Shown: piece after piece, positions 25,197-33,499 of the stretch
How the letters are laid out: the number at the start of each line of letters is the position of its first letter
How positions within the stretch are numbered: position 1 is the first letter of the stretch
Assembly: GCF_019042655.1 (NCBI RefSeq)
Contig: NZ_JAHPZO010000002.1
Span: 186,001-250,000 of the forward strand
Length of the DNA stretch: 64,000 nucleotides
Direction: 5' to 3'
From: Planococcus sp. CP5-4_YE
GTDB lineage: Bacteria > Bacillota > Bacilli > Bacillales_A > Planococcaceae
Notes under the pieces: generated by a model
What the model saw: the letters and a program-made list of their open reading frames with translations, nothing else
The model's database searches: none
Told to the model about the DNA's origin: nothing
Translations under genes and position numbers: made by a program

Positions 25197-26150
25197 TTAC
25201 TTTGCGAAAGCCGGGACGGTTTGCCGCTGACGTTCTAGATACTTCGCCAGTTCCAGCATGCCGTACGTGCCAGCTACGCCCTCCGCATCTGCATTGTAAT
25301 TTGTATTGGTATTGACATCGTAAGTGAATAGTTCGCCCCCGGCATTTTGGATAAATTCAATGCCCGCCACTTCGATGCCGTTTTTTTTAAGGAAACGTTC
25401 GTACTTGGCGATAATTGGATCATCAAAACCTTCGATGACCTGGAACTTCGGCCGCGTTTCCGAGGCGCCATCTGCTGGGCAAGAGATGTCTTCAAGTCGG
25501 CAGGCATCGGCTGGGCATAACTCGAAGCCTTCCGATGTATCCACTCGCACTGCATAGAGGAATTTGCCGCCGACGAATTCACAGCGCGTGATGAACGGCT
25601 CAGGCGCTTGAATGTATTGCTGCAATAAGGTGATGCCATCTACGGATTCGTCGAATCCATCACTGCCCGCATATTCCTCCAGCGCTTCTAATGAATGGAA
25701 CAACCGGACGCCAAGCCCTTTTCCAGCACGGTTGTGTTTAGTGATAAACGATTCGCCCTCAAAAACGGACGCCGCTTCAAGAAGCTGTTCTTTGCCGCTC
25801 ACAGCAACCGTTTTCGGCGTTTGGATGCCGGCTGCATCAAGCGCCATGTACTGGTTCACTTTGCTCACTTCAAGCCGGAGTGCACGGCTGCCATTGACGA
25901 CGCGGCGGTTGTGGCGTTCGAGCCAGGCAATTTTCGCTTCAGCCATTTCGGGCGCAAAGCGATGCCCTCTCGTATGCGAAGAAGCGCTCATGCGGTTATA
26001 GAAAACCCCTTGCGGCGGGTCAGTCGTTAAATCGACCGATCCTGCGTTGGTAAACCAATCTTCATAGGGCACCCCGAGTTCATCTAAGCGCCGGAATAAA
26101 TGGACCGTCCATTCCTCGTTTTCATGAATTACATAAACTTTCTCCGTCAT
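25197..26150 (-). CDS. ATP-grasp family protein, RimK-like ligase
   Basis: A 317-residue ATP-grasp enzyme. An N-terminal Rossmann-like domain (MTEKVYVIHENEEWTVHLFR) leads to the ATP-binding region with ITKHNRAGKGLGVRLF near residue 140 and the metal-binding end GGELFTYDVNTNTNYNADAEG near 285. This matches RimK/alpha-L-glutamate ligase-like proteins, which join an amino acid to a carboxylate via an acyl phosphate. The acceptor cannot be told from the sequence. AGGAGG precedes the ATG and a sigma-A-type promoter lies at 26189-26217. It is a single-gene unit. Confidence 0.82.
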   Translation of the reverse strand: MTEKVYVIHENEEWTVHLFRRLDELGVPYEDWFTNAGSVDLTTDPPQGVFYNRMSASSHTRGHRFAPEMAEAKIAWLERHNRRVVNGSRALRLEVSKVNQYMALDAAGIQTPKTVAVSGKEQLLEAASVFEGESFITKHNRAGKGLGVRLFHSLEALEEYAGSDGFDESVDGITLLQQYIQAPEPFITRCEFVGGKFLYAVRVDTSEGFELCPADACRLEDISCPADGASETRPKFQVIEGFDDPIIAKYERFLKKNGIEVAGIEFIQNAGGELFTYDVNTNTNYNADAEGVAGTYGMLELAKYLERQRQTVPAFAK

Positions 26151-26188
26151 TCGGGTTCCTCCTCAGAAATAGAGCTTTGAATACCTTG

Positions 26189-26217
26189 AGCATACAACAT
26201 CCTCTTAATCCCTACAA
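26189..26217 (-). promoter_or_regulatory. Sigma-A promoter candidate of the ATP-grasp gene
   Basis: TTGTAG (26212-26217), 17-base spacer, TATGCT (26189-26194) on the minus strand. Confidence 0.4.
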
Positions 26218-26247
26218 GTCTTATAGACTTTAAAGAATAAAACGTAT

Positions 26248-26272
26248 AAAAAAACGCCGGATGCCTCCGGCG
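26248..26272 (-). terminator. Intrinsic terminator of the thioesterase gene
   Basis: CGCCGG / CCGGCG stem followed on the minus strand by seven T. Confidence 0.8.
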
Positions 26273-26278
26273 CTCGTT

Positions 26279-26758
26279 TCAAGAAGTGAAAGTCGATGGC
26301 ATTAACACAGCAACCACTTCTCCGTTTGCGACTTTTACTCCATCCGCAAACACTTCTACGTTTATTTTGAATTTTTTCGGATGGATCTCTTCAACCGCCC
26401 CTACTGCTTTCAAAGTCTTGCCTTGCGGCGTCGGCTTCAGATAATCGACGTGCAAAGACCCCGTCACAAAGCGCGGCGGTTCTTCCCCGCTGCCAGGCTC
26501 ATAGCCGTTTTTGCGGTGAAGGGCGAGCGACGCCGAACCCGTTCCATGGCAATCCACAAGCGATGCCAATAATCCCCCGTAAACAAAACCCGGTATCGCC
26601 GTATGTTCTTTCCGCGGTTCATAGAAAGTCACGGTTTCTTCGCCGTCCCATCCTGTCCGGAGTTGAAGCCCATTTTCATTCAGCCGGCCACATCCGTAGC
26701 ACCAGGCAAAATCTTGTCCATACTCGTCTTGGATTGCATGTTCTACCATTTCACTCAA
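26279..26758 (-). CDS. PaaI-type hotdog-fold thioesterase
   Basis: A 159-residue single hotdog domain: CYGCGRLNENGLQLRTGWDG at the front, PGFVYGGLLASLVDCHGTGSASLAL holding the helix with the catalytic Asp/Gly region, and a strand HVDYLKPTPQGKTLKAVGAV. The CxGCG start is common in this PaaI-like group. It would cleave acyl-CoA thioesters of unknown chain. It starts with TTG at 26758, with AGGAG 9 bases upstream. Next to it, on the same strand, lies the terminator of the candidate SigB transcript. Confidence 0.8.
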   Translation of the reverse strand: MSEMVEHAIQDEYGQDFAWCYGCGRLNENGLQLRTGWDGEETVTFYEPRKEHTAIPGFVYGGLLASLVDCHGTGSASLALHRKNGYEPGSGEEPPRFVTGSLHVDYLKPTPQGKTLKAVGAVEEIHPKKFKINVEVFADGVKVANGEVVAVLMPSTFTS

Positions 26759-26835
26759 TCTCGTCCACTCCTTTGGTAAAAGTCATTCTATGCTCTATTC
26801 CACATGACCCCGAAAGATGCCTGCCAGAAGGCATA

Positions 26836-26867
26836 GAAAAAGCATGACCCGATAAACTCGGATCATG
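26836..26867 (-). terminator. Intrinsic terminator ending a minus-strand transcript with no coding gene
   Basis: GCATGACCC (26841-26849) pairs with GGATCATGC (26859-26867) with one G-U pair, and five A at 26836-26840 give the T-tract. No annotated gene lies directly upstream of it on the minus strand, so it points to an RNA gene. Confidence 0.6.
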
Positions 26868-27262
26868 CTCTTCCTTACCTTATCCTCCGATTCGTCCCTG
26901 GAGGATTTTCGCACGCGGAAAATTCTATTCAATTCGATTCTTCTACAAACGTACATGTTGGCGATGTAAAACAAAACTCCCGCCTATGCAGTTTAATGGC
27001 GCTGGCCGTCTTTGGATTTTTCACATATACTTCTCAGTGATCAATAGACTTTGCAGCCAGGCGTTCAGTTGCACTTACACAAAAAACCTACCTGTTACTG
27101 TTAAAACGAAATTTCTTTAGGCTGAACCATTTTCATCTGGTTCCCGACAAGAGCTATATCGCCAGTAAAGCAAATTTTCCGCCAAGGCTGTGCATATTCT
27201 CATCAAAAGGCGATTCCGGTAAAAACCGCTCGTGTCTTCTGATGGTCATTCCGCCTTGTACT
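26836..27262 (-). ncRNA. Candidate SigB-dependent structured non-coding RNA
   Basis: The stretch between the thioesterase gene and pepF (26759-27403) has no supportable gene, but the minus strand carries a perfect SigB-type promoter (27269-27294), about 425 bases of sequence and an intrinsic terminator. The predicted 5' part folds well: CATCAGAAG pairs with CTTTTGATG around an inner CGGT-TTTT-ACCG hairpin (27201-27244), and GAACCA/TGGTTC arms form another (27123-27142). A 31-residue frame opens near the 5' end, but its ribosome binding site is only one base from the ATG. The RNA is inferred; its target is unknown. Confidence 0.5.
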
Positions 27263-27268
27263 AAGTGG

Positions 27269-27294
27269 ATACCCACGTCATTTAGCGCTTAAAC
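27269..27294 (-). promoter_or_regulatory. SigB-type promoter, perfect consensus, facing away from pepF
   Basis: On the minus strand GTTTAA (27289-27294), a 14-base spacer and GGGTAT (27269-27274). Both hexamers match the Bacillus SigB consensus exactly. Confidence 0.7.
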
Positions 27295-27331
27295 CTATTT
27301 TTCTTAATTTTCTTATTAATTTTAAAACTTT

Positions 27332-27360
27332 TTTACTTTTCTAGATTTGAACCGTATACT
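27332..27360 (+). promoter_or_regulatory. Sigma-A promoter of pepF
   Basis: TTTACT (27332-27337), 17-base spacer, TATACT (27355-27360). Transcription would begin near 27367, after an in-frame ATG at 27347, which supports the TTG at 27404 as the real start. Confidence 0.6.
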
Positions 27361-27403
27361 TAGAATTAGTTCGACATCCGGAATACAAAGGGAGAGAAAA
27401 TCA

Positions 27404-29218
27404 TTGGTTAAAAGTTTACCGACACGTTCAGAAGTATCAATAGAAGAAACATGGAATTTAGAAAGTCTTATGGCAAGTCCTGAAGCATTCGACACTGCTT
27501 TAGAGGAACTTGATCAAGAAACTGCCGCTTATGCGGAGAAATTCCAAGGCCGTATCACTGACGCCAAGTCAGCCCTTGAAGCCCTTGAAGCGTATCTTGA
27601 AATTGCTGAGAAATTGGTAGCACCAGGCACTTACGCCAACCTCTCCTACAGCACCGACCAAACCGATGCGGCAGCCCAGATGCGCGCCGGGAAATTCAGC
27701 GCATTTTCAGCTAAAATTAGCAGCCGACTCGCTTTCGTAGCAAGTGAGTTATTGGAATTGCCCGAACCCGTCTTAAAACAAGCGATGTCGCAATCGCAAG
27801 AGTTCGAAGGCTATTTGAAGAAATTGCTGCGAAAAAAACCACATCAATTGCACCCAGCTGCAGAGAAAGCATTGGCTTCCTACTCTTCTGTCTTTCAGTC
27901 CCCTTATGGATTGTACAATACAACGAAAATGGTCGATATGGACTTTCCTGATTTCGAAGCTGGCGGCAAATCCCATCCACTCAGCTACGTCTCGTTCGAA
28001 GGCGATTGGGAAGCGGAAACCGATACCGAACTGCGGCGCGCTGCGTTCACAGCGTTTTCCGACAAACTCCGCGACTATCAACACACGACTGCTAAAACAT
28101 ATGACATGCAATTGCAGACGGAAAAAACAACAGCTGATTTGCGCGGATATGAGGATATTTTCGAGTATCTGCTATTCAACCAGGAAGTCGAACGTCCGCT
28201 TTACGACCGCCAAATCGATTTGATCCAGACGGGACTGGCGCCGCATATGCGCAAATATGCGCGATTGCTGAAAAAAGCGCACAACTTGGACAAAATGACT
28301 TTTGCCGATTTGAAGATTTCCTTGGATCCGGAATATGATCCGGAAATTACGGTCGAGGAATCGAAACAGTATATAAATGATGCGCTCGGCATTATGGGAC
28401 CGGATTATTTACATATGGTGGAACGGTCGTACGATGAACGCTGGATCGATTTTGCGCAGAACAAAGGTAAGTCGACAGGCGCATTCTGCGCGAGCCCTTA
28501 CGGCGACCACCCGTATATCCTAATTTCCTGGACCGGCCGCATGAACGAAGTATTCGTATTGGCGCATGAACTGGGCCACGCGGGCCATTTCTATCATGCG
28601 AACCGCGAGCAAAACTTATTAAACGCGCGCCCTTCGCTGTACTTTATCGAAGCGCCGTCAACGATGAATGAAATGCTCGTAGCCAATCATTTACTGAAGA
28701 ATTCCGAAGATCCGAAATTTAAGCGCTGGGTTATTTCATCGATCGTCGCCAGAACCTATTACCATAACTTTGTCACTCATTTGCTCGAAGCAGCTTATCA
28801 GCGCGAAGTGTATAAAAAAGTTGATGCCGGAGAAAACGTCAATGCCGGCGTGCTCAATGCGTTGAAACGCAGCGTGCTGGAGGAATTCTGGGGCGATGAT
28901 GTGGAAGTTACAGAAGGTGCAGAATTGACCTGGATGCGCCAGCCGCATTATTATATGGGGCTTTACCCGTATACCTATAGCGCCGGGCTAACCATCTCCA
29001 CGCAAGTATCGAAGCGGATCCTGTCAGAAGGCCAGCCAGCCGTCGACGAATGGATTGACGTATTAAACGCAGGCGGCACGAAAACCCCTGTCGAATTATC
29101 AAAAATGGCAGGTGTCGACATCACGACCGAACAGCCATTGCGCGACACAATTGCTTATATCGGCGAATTGATCGACGAACTGGAACGCTTGACCGAAGAA
29201 ATCGACCAGCAACATTAA
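27404..29218 (+). CDS. pepF: Oligoendopeptidase F (M3 family metallopeptidase)
   Basis: A 604-residue cytoplasmic zinc peptidase. The HExxH motif lies in VLAHELGHAGHFYHANRE (near residue 390), with the third zinc ligand Glu in YFIEAPSTMNEMLVAN about 25 residues later. Length and N-terminus (LPTRSEVSIEETWNLESL) match PepF of Bacilli, which cuts short peptides. The start is taken as TTG at 27404, eight bases after GGGAG; the ATG at 27347 lies upstream of the predicted transcription start. A bidirectional terminator follows the stop. Confidence 0.94.
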   Translation: MVKSLPTRSEVSIEETWNLESLMASPEAFDTALEELDQETAAYAEKFQGRITDAKSALEALEAYLEIAEKLVAPGTYANLSYSTDQTDAAAQMRAGKFSAFSAKISSRLAFVASELLELPEPVLKQAMSQSQEFEGYLKKLLRKKPHQLHPAAEKALASYSSVFQSPYGLYNTTKMVDMDFPDFEAGGKSHPLSYVSFEGDWEAETDTELRRAAFTAFSDKLRDYQHTTAKTYDMQLQTEKTTADLRGYEDIFEYLLFNQEVERPLYDRQIDLIQTGLAPHMRKYARLLKKAHNLDKMTFADLKISLDPEYDPEITVEESKQYINDALGIMGPDYLHMVERSYDERWIDFAQNKGKSTGAFCASPYGDHPYILISWTGRMNEVFVLAHELGHAGHFYHANREQNLLNARPSLYFIEAPSTMNEMLVANHLLKNSEDPKFKRWVISSIVARTYYHNFVTHLLEAAYQREVYKKVDAGENVNAGVLNALKRSVLEEFWGDDVEVTEGAELTWMRQPHYYMGLYPYTYSAGLTISTQVSKRILSEGQPAVDEWIDVLNAGGTKTPVELSKMAGVDITTEQPLRDTIAYIGELIDELERLTEEIDQQH

Positions 29219-29221
29219 TAC

Positions 29222-29266
29222 AAAACAGGCGGCATAAAGGGAAATCCTTTATGCCGCCTGTTTTTA
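29222..29266. terminator. Bidirectional terminator between pepF and the permease gene
   Basis: Perfect AAAACAGGCGGCATAAAGG / CCTTTATGCCGCCTGTTTT stem with a short loop and T-tracts on both strands. Confidence 0.9.
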
Positions 29267-30553
29267 TTTTACACGTACGAACCGCATCATCACTTGTTCA
29301 ATAATGATGGCAATGATGGTCCCTGTTATCAAGCCATTTGATAAAATAGCAGCGACAGCTGATGGCAGCCCCGCCATGCTTTCCGTCGGGATGAACATCA
29401 AACCGACACCTGTCATGAGGCCGAAAGCCGATACTTTGTAAGATCTTTTTCGATTTTCTTCCGCTTCAAGCGCGTTGAAGGCCATTTCCACCATCTTGGA
29501 GAAAATTGCAAAGATGACAGCATACGCAACCGGAGCCGGCAAGGAAGCGAGGACAGCCATCAATTGTGGAAACAAACTGATGCCCGTGACGATGACACCG
29601 CCAACGATGAATGGCCGCAGTCCGGGAGTCCTTGTCGCACTGACAAACCCAGCTGCACCGGAAATCGGCACAGGGCCGACAGAAGAAAACAGCCCAGCAA
29701 GCAGATGGTTCAGCCCTGATGCGACTGATGCCTGCTTCATACGGTCTTCTGTCTGGATCGAGAAGGCGTTTTTTAGCAAGCTTTCCATGACGTGGACCGA
29801 AGCCATCATGTTGGCGATGAGCAATACGGTCAGGAACAAAGTCGTTACAAACATGCCCCCATCAAAGACGAGCGGGCCAAAGACCAGCATGTCCGGGAAT
29901 GTTATCCATGCCCCGCTAGTTTCAGGAATGCTCGGCGCTTTGCCGATAGCCCAAAACAGCAGCCACCCAAAAGCGATGGACAGGAGTACTGAATAGCGGC
30001 TGATGAACGCTGAACGGTGGAACATGAAATAGAAAGTGATTAAAATGACCGCGACCGCTGCCAGCAGCACCCATACATCCAATAAATCCCCTTCCGATGA
30101 AATGCCGAACAGGCCTTTCATGATCGATTCACTAATCTGCAACACGAGCAGTAGTAAATAAATAAACGTGACGGTCGGAGTGAAAAACTGTTTCAGCTTA
30201 TCCACTACACCCGTGACAGCGAAAACAATAAATAGAATACCGCTATAGAACAAGCCGCTTTGCAGTACTTGCAAGGATTCTTCAGCAGTTGAATACAAAA
30301 CGCCGACAAGTCCGGCGTAGACGATAAATACGCCCCACCATAAGCCGGCTGGCCCTTCGTTGATCGGCAAGCGGTGGCCGATAAAGGCTTGGATCAGGCA
30401 GGCGATGCCGAGGACGAAGATGGTGCGCTGCAAAAACAGCGCGGTGTCGGCAGTGTCCATACCGAAGATGTTTGCGATGGCGATGGGGGCTGCAATGGAG
30501 GAAGCGATAAGGAAAATCGCCCATTGAAAGCCGCCCGCTAAATTTTTTGTCAT
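29264..30553 (-). CDS. NCS2-family purine/pyrimidine permease
   Basis: A 429-residue membrane protein with about 12-14 hydrophobic segments. The NCS2 (UraA/xanthine permease) landmarks are FAVTGVVDKLKQFFTPTVTF near residue 120 and, later, SVGPVPISGAAGFVSATRTPGLRPF with the binding Gln/Glu motif region altered. It imports a nucleobase with a proton. The resemblance is nearer to the divergent Bacillus YwdJ-like members than to PbuX, so the substrate is open. It lies between terminators and is transcribed alone or with little upstream. Confidence 0.82.
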   Translation of the reverse strand: MTKNLAGGFQWAIFLIASSIAAPIAIANIFGMDTADTALFLQRTIFVLGIACLIQAFIGHRLPINEGPAGLWWGVFIVYAGLVGVLYSTAEESLQVLQSGLFYSGILFIVFAVTGVVDKLKQFFTPTVTFIYLLLLVLQISESIMKGLFGISSEGDLLDVWVLLAAVAVILITFYFMFHRSAFISRYSVLLSIAFGWLLFWAIGKAPSIPETSGAWITFPDMLVFGPLVFDGGMFVTTLFLTVLLIANMMASVHVMESLLKNAFSIQTEDRMKQASVASGLNHLLAGLFSSVGPVPISGAAGFVSATRTPGLRPFIVGGVIVTGISLFPQLMAVLASLPAPVAYAVIFAIFSKMVEMAFNALEAEENRKRSYKVSAFGLMTGVGLMFIPTESMAGLPSAVAAILSNGLITGTIIAIIIEQVMMRFVRVK

Positions 30554-30608
30554 GAGGCAACTCTTTTCATTTAAAGTATTGTTTCAGTCTACATGTTCCA
30601 CTAAATAT

Positions 30609-30635
30609 AAAAAGCCCTGAAGCGTCAGGGCTTTT
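30609..30635 (-). terminator. Intrinsic terminator overlapping the stop of the small membrane gene
   Basis: AAAAGCCCTGA / TCAGGGCTTTT stem; the stop codon at 30625-30627 lies in the upstream arm of the hairpin. Confidence 0.75.
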
Positions 30636-30903
30636 CCGTTGGCTGGCCGTTTGTATCCCGCGGCTCATCCGGTGTGTTCGGATTTTCTTGTCGATCTGCT
30701 TGCGCTTGTTCATCAGACTCTTTCCGCGTTTCACCGCGGTCGTAAATCACCGGGTATCCTTGCTCATTCAATTTTTTGACTTGTTTCCGCGACGCTCTCA
30801 TCAAAAGACGGACGATAAGGATCGATAGGATGAAAATAATGACGACCGAGATGATTCCCGGAATATATTCAGACTTGTCTTCAGGAAAATAGAGAAAGTC
30901 CAT
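30625..30903 (-). CDS. Single-pass membrane protein with charged tail, unknown function
   Basis: A 92-residue protein: a short acidic N-terminus (MDFLYFPEDKSEYIPG), one hydrophobic segment (about residues 17-36, ISVVIIFILSILIVRLLM), a basic stop-transfer RASRKQVKKL, and a Pro/Glu/Asn-rich disordered tail. This suggests an inner-membrane anchor with the tail in the cytoplasm. No family is recognised. The stop codon lies inside the terminator stem. Confidence 0.7.
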   Translation of the reverse strand: MDFLYFPEDKSEYIPGIISVVIIFILSILIVRLLMRASRKQVKKLNEQGYPVIYDRGETRKESDEQAQADRQENPNTPDEPRDTNGQPTEKP

Positions 30904-30987
30904 TAATTACTACCACCTTTAAACTTCAAGTTTCCCTAGTATTATACATGAAGCCGAGCGGCTATTGACGCCCGTAAGGTGAACATT

Positions 30988-32007
30988 TCATGGCAATCGT
31001 ACAGCATTCGATACTGCTTGTTTCAGGATTTCGTAAGAGCGCATGCGCTTGTCCTGGTCATAGATATAGGAGACTGCCATCAATTCATCGATTGGCAATG
31101 ATCCGGCAAAACGGCCAATCTGCTCGCCTAGCTGCTCGACATGCCCTTTGAATGTGTAGCGCGCCATCGATTTGACCATCGCTTCTTCAGCGTAGCTCCA
31201 GCGGCCGTCCATCGTCTCGACTGGCGGCATTAATGGGTTTTTTGTGCCGCGGACGACATTCAAATAGAACTGGTCGCTTGAAGTCGAAAGCTGTTCCGCT
31301 TCTTCTGCACTGTCGGCACCGACAACATTTACGCAGGCGATAACGTACGGCTCTGCTAATTTTTCGGAAGGCTCGAAGCGGCAGCGGTAGATGGCGACTG
31401 CCGATTCCAATTGCTGAGGGGCAAAATGCGCCGCAAAAGCGTAAGGCAAGCCAAGTTTCGCCGCGAGCACTGCACTCGATGTGCTTGAACCGAGAATGAA
31501 TAACGGCACTTCCGTCTCCACGCCCGGATAGGCTTTCACAGATTCCTGCGCCTCACTCGGCCCCAGATAACGCTGCAGTTCTTCGACATCTTCAGGAAAT
31601 TGGAACGCCGTCTCCTGAGTTGTCCGGCGAAGAGCGCGAGCGGTTTGCATATCGGTGCCCGGTGCGCGGCCGAGGCCCAGATTGACGCGACCGGGATGCA
31701 TCGTCTCGAGTGTGCCGAATTGTTCGGCGACAACGAGCGGCGTATGGTTGGGCAGCATGATGCCACCGGAACCGACTTCGATCGTATCGGTCGCTTCAAG
31801 CACTTTGGAAATGAGAATCGACGTCGCTGAACTTGCGAGCGTCGGTGTATTGTGATGCTCAGACAGCCAGAACCGTTTATAGCCCAGTTGTTCGGCATGG
31901 CGTGCGAGGTTTGTCATATCTTCGAACGCTTGCACCACCGGATAGCCTTGGCGCACTGGAACCAGGTCCAGGATGGATACTGCAAGCTCTTTTGTTTGTT
32001 GTGTCAT
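30988..32007 (-). CDS. LLM-class flavin-dependent oxidoreductase (luciferase-like)
   Basis: A 339-residue bacterial-luciferase-like TIM barrel: [12 protein letters not shown] at the N-terminus, [62 protein letters not shown] (residues about 77-118) and the later [20 protein letters not shown]. These are the signatures of the MsnO8/YceB-like group that uses reduced FMN for monooxygenation. The substrate is unknown. It has its own promoter (32043-32071) and GGAAGG before the ATG. Confidence 0.88.
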   Translation of the reverse strand: MTQQTKELAVSILDLVPVRQGYPVVQAFEDMTNLARHAEQLGYKRFWLSEHHNTPTLASSATSILISKVLEATDTIEVGSGGIMLPNHTPLVVAEQFGTLETMHPGRVNLGLGRAPGTDMQTARALRRTTQETAFQFPEDVEELQRYLGPSEAQESVKAYPGVETEVPLFILGSSTSSAVLAAKLGLPYAFAAHFAPQQLESAVAIYRCRFEPSEKLAEPYVIACVNVVGADSAEEAEQLSTSSDQFYLNVVRGTKNPLMPPVETMDGRWSYAEEAMVKSMARYTFKGHVEQLGEQIGRFAGSLPIDELMAVSYIYDQDKRMRSYEILKQAVSNAVRLP

Positions 32008-32042
32008 GTGTCAACTTCCTTCCATCCAATTCGGATGATATA

Positions 32043-32071
32043 AGGATAGGAGGAAATTCCTTCAAATTCAA
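32043..32071 (-). promoter_or_regulatory. Sigma-A promoter of the LLM oxidoreductase gene
   Basis: TTGAAT (32066-32071), 17-base spacer, TATCCT (32043-32048) on the minus strand, after the end of the yhfI-like gene. Confidence 0.5.
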
Positions 32072-32085
32072 ACTATCTGCTCTGC

Positions 32086-32820
32086 CTATAATTGATAGCT
32101 TTTGCCGATTTCAGCGAACGCCACATCGCCGCTGTAAGTTTTCTTCGCTTCCGTGAGGATTTCGGATAATTCTCCGTACTGCGGCAAATGAGTCAATAAG
32201 AGCTTCTTAGCTGAAGCTTGTGAAGCAAGCTTCCCCGCTTGACTGCCGCTCATATGGCCTTGGATGACGCCGAGGTATTTTTCGTATAAATTCGATTCCG
32301 CGACGAGCAGGTCAGCTGATTGGGCAAACGGCACGAGTTCGTCTTTCCATGCTGTATCGGCCGTGAAGACCGCTGTCCGTTCGCCATTCGTAAAGCGCAT
32401 CGCCAGACAGTAGACAGGGTGGTCTGTCTCACAAAAACTCACTTGGAACGGCCCGAGTTCGAGCGTGTCGCCCACCTCTATCGCACGCCCTTCCGTCACA
32501 CCTTTATAAGACAATACAGCGAAGCCTTCTTGATCTTTGTCATGCGCATAGATCGGCAAAGGCACATCCCATTCTTTCAATTGCATCCCGACCATCGCAG
32601 CATGCTGCAAGACGCCTATATCCGCCACATGGTCGGGGTGATAATGGCTGATGACGACCGCATCGATGTCTTTCAGTTCCGTGTAATTCTGCACCGCCGC
32701 GACCACCCCGCTGCCGCAGTCTAGCAAGCAGCGGTAGCCGTCCTGTTCGATCAAATAAGCGCAGGTAGCTTCGTTTTTATTCGGATAGCCGCCCCAAATC
32801 CCGATTGGCGTAATTTTCAT
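32086..32820 (-). CDS. YhfI-like MBL-fold metallo-hydrolase
   Basis: A 244-residue MBL enzyme beginning MKITPIGIWGGYPNKNEATC. The motif SHYHPDHVADIGVL (near 64) gives HxHxDH, CETDHPVYCLAMRF a later His, and FTADTAWKDELV the bridging Asp, ending with LLTHLPQYG. This layout resembles YhfI and the tRNase Z-like group of short cytoplasmic MBL enzymes. The frame stays open 204 bases upstream, but GGAGG lies just before the ATG at 32820, and the upstream part would overlap the divergent yflT promoter. Substrate unknown. Confidence 0.85.
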   Translation of the reverse strand: MKITPIGIWGGYPNKNEATCAYLIEQDGYRCLLDCGSGVVAAVQNYTELKDIDAVVISHYHPDHVADIGVLQHAAMVGMQLKEWDVPLPIYAHDKDQEGFAVLSYKGVTEGRAIEVGDTLELGPFQVSFCETDHPVYCLAMRFTNGERTAVFTADTAWKDELVPFAQSADLLVAESNLYEKYLGVIQGHMSGSQAGKLASQASAKKLLLTHLPQYGELSEILTEAKKTYSGDVAFAEIGKSYQL

Positions 32821-32874
32821 GGTCACCACTCCTCCCGTTTTTCCCCAGTATATCATTTCAACATACGCCACGTA

Positions 32875-32899
32875 GTTTAAGAGTTTTGGCACGTGGTAT
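32875..32899 (+). promoter_or_regulatory. SigB-type promoter of yflT
   Basis: GTTTAA (32875-32880), 13-base spacer, TGGTAT (32894-32899), one base off the GGGTAT consensus. The downstream gene encodes a YflT-type general stress protein, a family under SigB control in Bacillus, which supports the call. Confidence 0.75.
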
Positions 32900-32935
32900 A
32901 TAGAGAGTAAGAAGAAAATATTGGAGGGATTCGTT

Positions 32936-33262
32936 TTGGTAATTAAACTATCAGTCGAAAACGCAGTGCAAGCAAAAGCAGAAATTGAAAAGCTTGAGTC
33001 ACAAGGATTCACGCATGACGACATCTATATTTTCGCGCATGACCCGAAACGCACAAAAGACATCACGAAAGCACTTGATACAGAGTCAGTCGGCATGAAA
33101 GAACAAGGCTTTCTCGACAGCATGAAAAACATGACTTCTTCCCGCGGCGATGAATTGCGCGCGAAACTCGAAGCAGCTGGCCTCACGAAGCAAGAAGCAG
33201 ATGAGTACGAAGAAGTTCTAGACACAGGCAAATTGGTCATCGTAGCTAACAAAGACAACTGA
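32936..33262 (+). CDS. yflT: YflT-type general stress protein
   Basis: A 108-residue protein of the heat/general stress YflT (GSP17M-like) family: an N-terminal alpha/beta half (AVQAKAEIEKLESQGFTHDDIYIFAHDPKRTKDI) and a C-terminal helical part ending DEYEEVLDTGKLVIVANKD. In Bacillus such proteins are induced by SigB; the molecular role is not known. It starts with TTG at 32936, seven bases after GGAGGG. A SigB-type promoter lies about 37 bases upstream and a terminator follows. Confidence 0.88.
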   Translation: MVIKLSVENAVQAKAEIEKLESQGFTHDDIYIFAHDPKRTKDITKALDTESVGMKEQGFLDSMKNMTSSRGDELRAKLEAAGLTKQEADEYEEVLDTGKLVIVANKDN

Positions 33263-33271
33263 TGATCAACT

Positions 33272-33306
33272 AAACCCCTTACGGCAGCTCGCCGTGAGGG
33301 GTTTTA
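33272..33306 (+). terminator. Intrinsic terminator after yflT
   Basis: AACCCCTTACGGC / GCCGTGAGGGGTT arms with one wobble pair, then TTTTATT. Confidence 0.85.
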
Positions 33307-33417
33307 TTATGACCCAAGTTTATTTCTTACCAAAAAAAGTTATATCACAAATATTATTATACTGCTGAAAATCCCTTGAAAAACTAGTAAAATACTATTT
33401 TTCCCTAATTGAATTTG

Positions 33418-33431
33418 TGAAAACGTTTTAA
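33418..33431 (+). promoter_or_regulatory. CcpA cre-like site before ykvI
   Basis: TGAAAACGTTTTAA approximates the catabolite-response consensus TGWAANCGNTNWCA with the CG centre intact and one end base off. It lies about 70 bases upstream of the ykvI start. Function inferred. Confidence 0.35.
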
Positions 33432-33499
33432 TTTTGCTATATTTGAAAAAGGTTAATTTTCAAATAAGTAAATTTGTACGCTTAACGAGGGGGAGCAAG

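Noticed and set aside
26882-27260. Short frames (31 and about 59 residues) in the candidate ncRNA
   Set aside because: The ribosome binding site of the first is one base from its ATG, and the second runs through the terminator; neither resembles a known protein.
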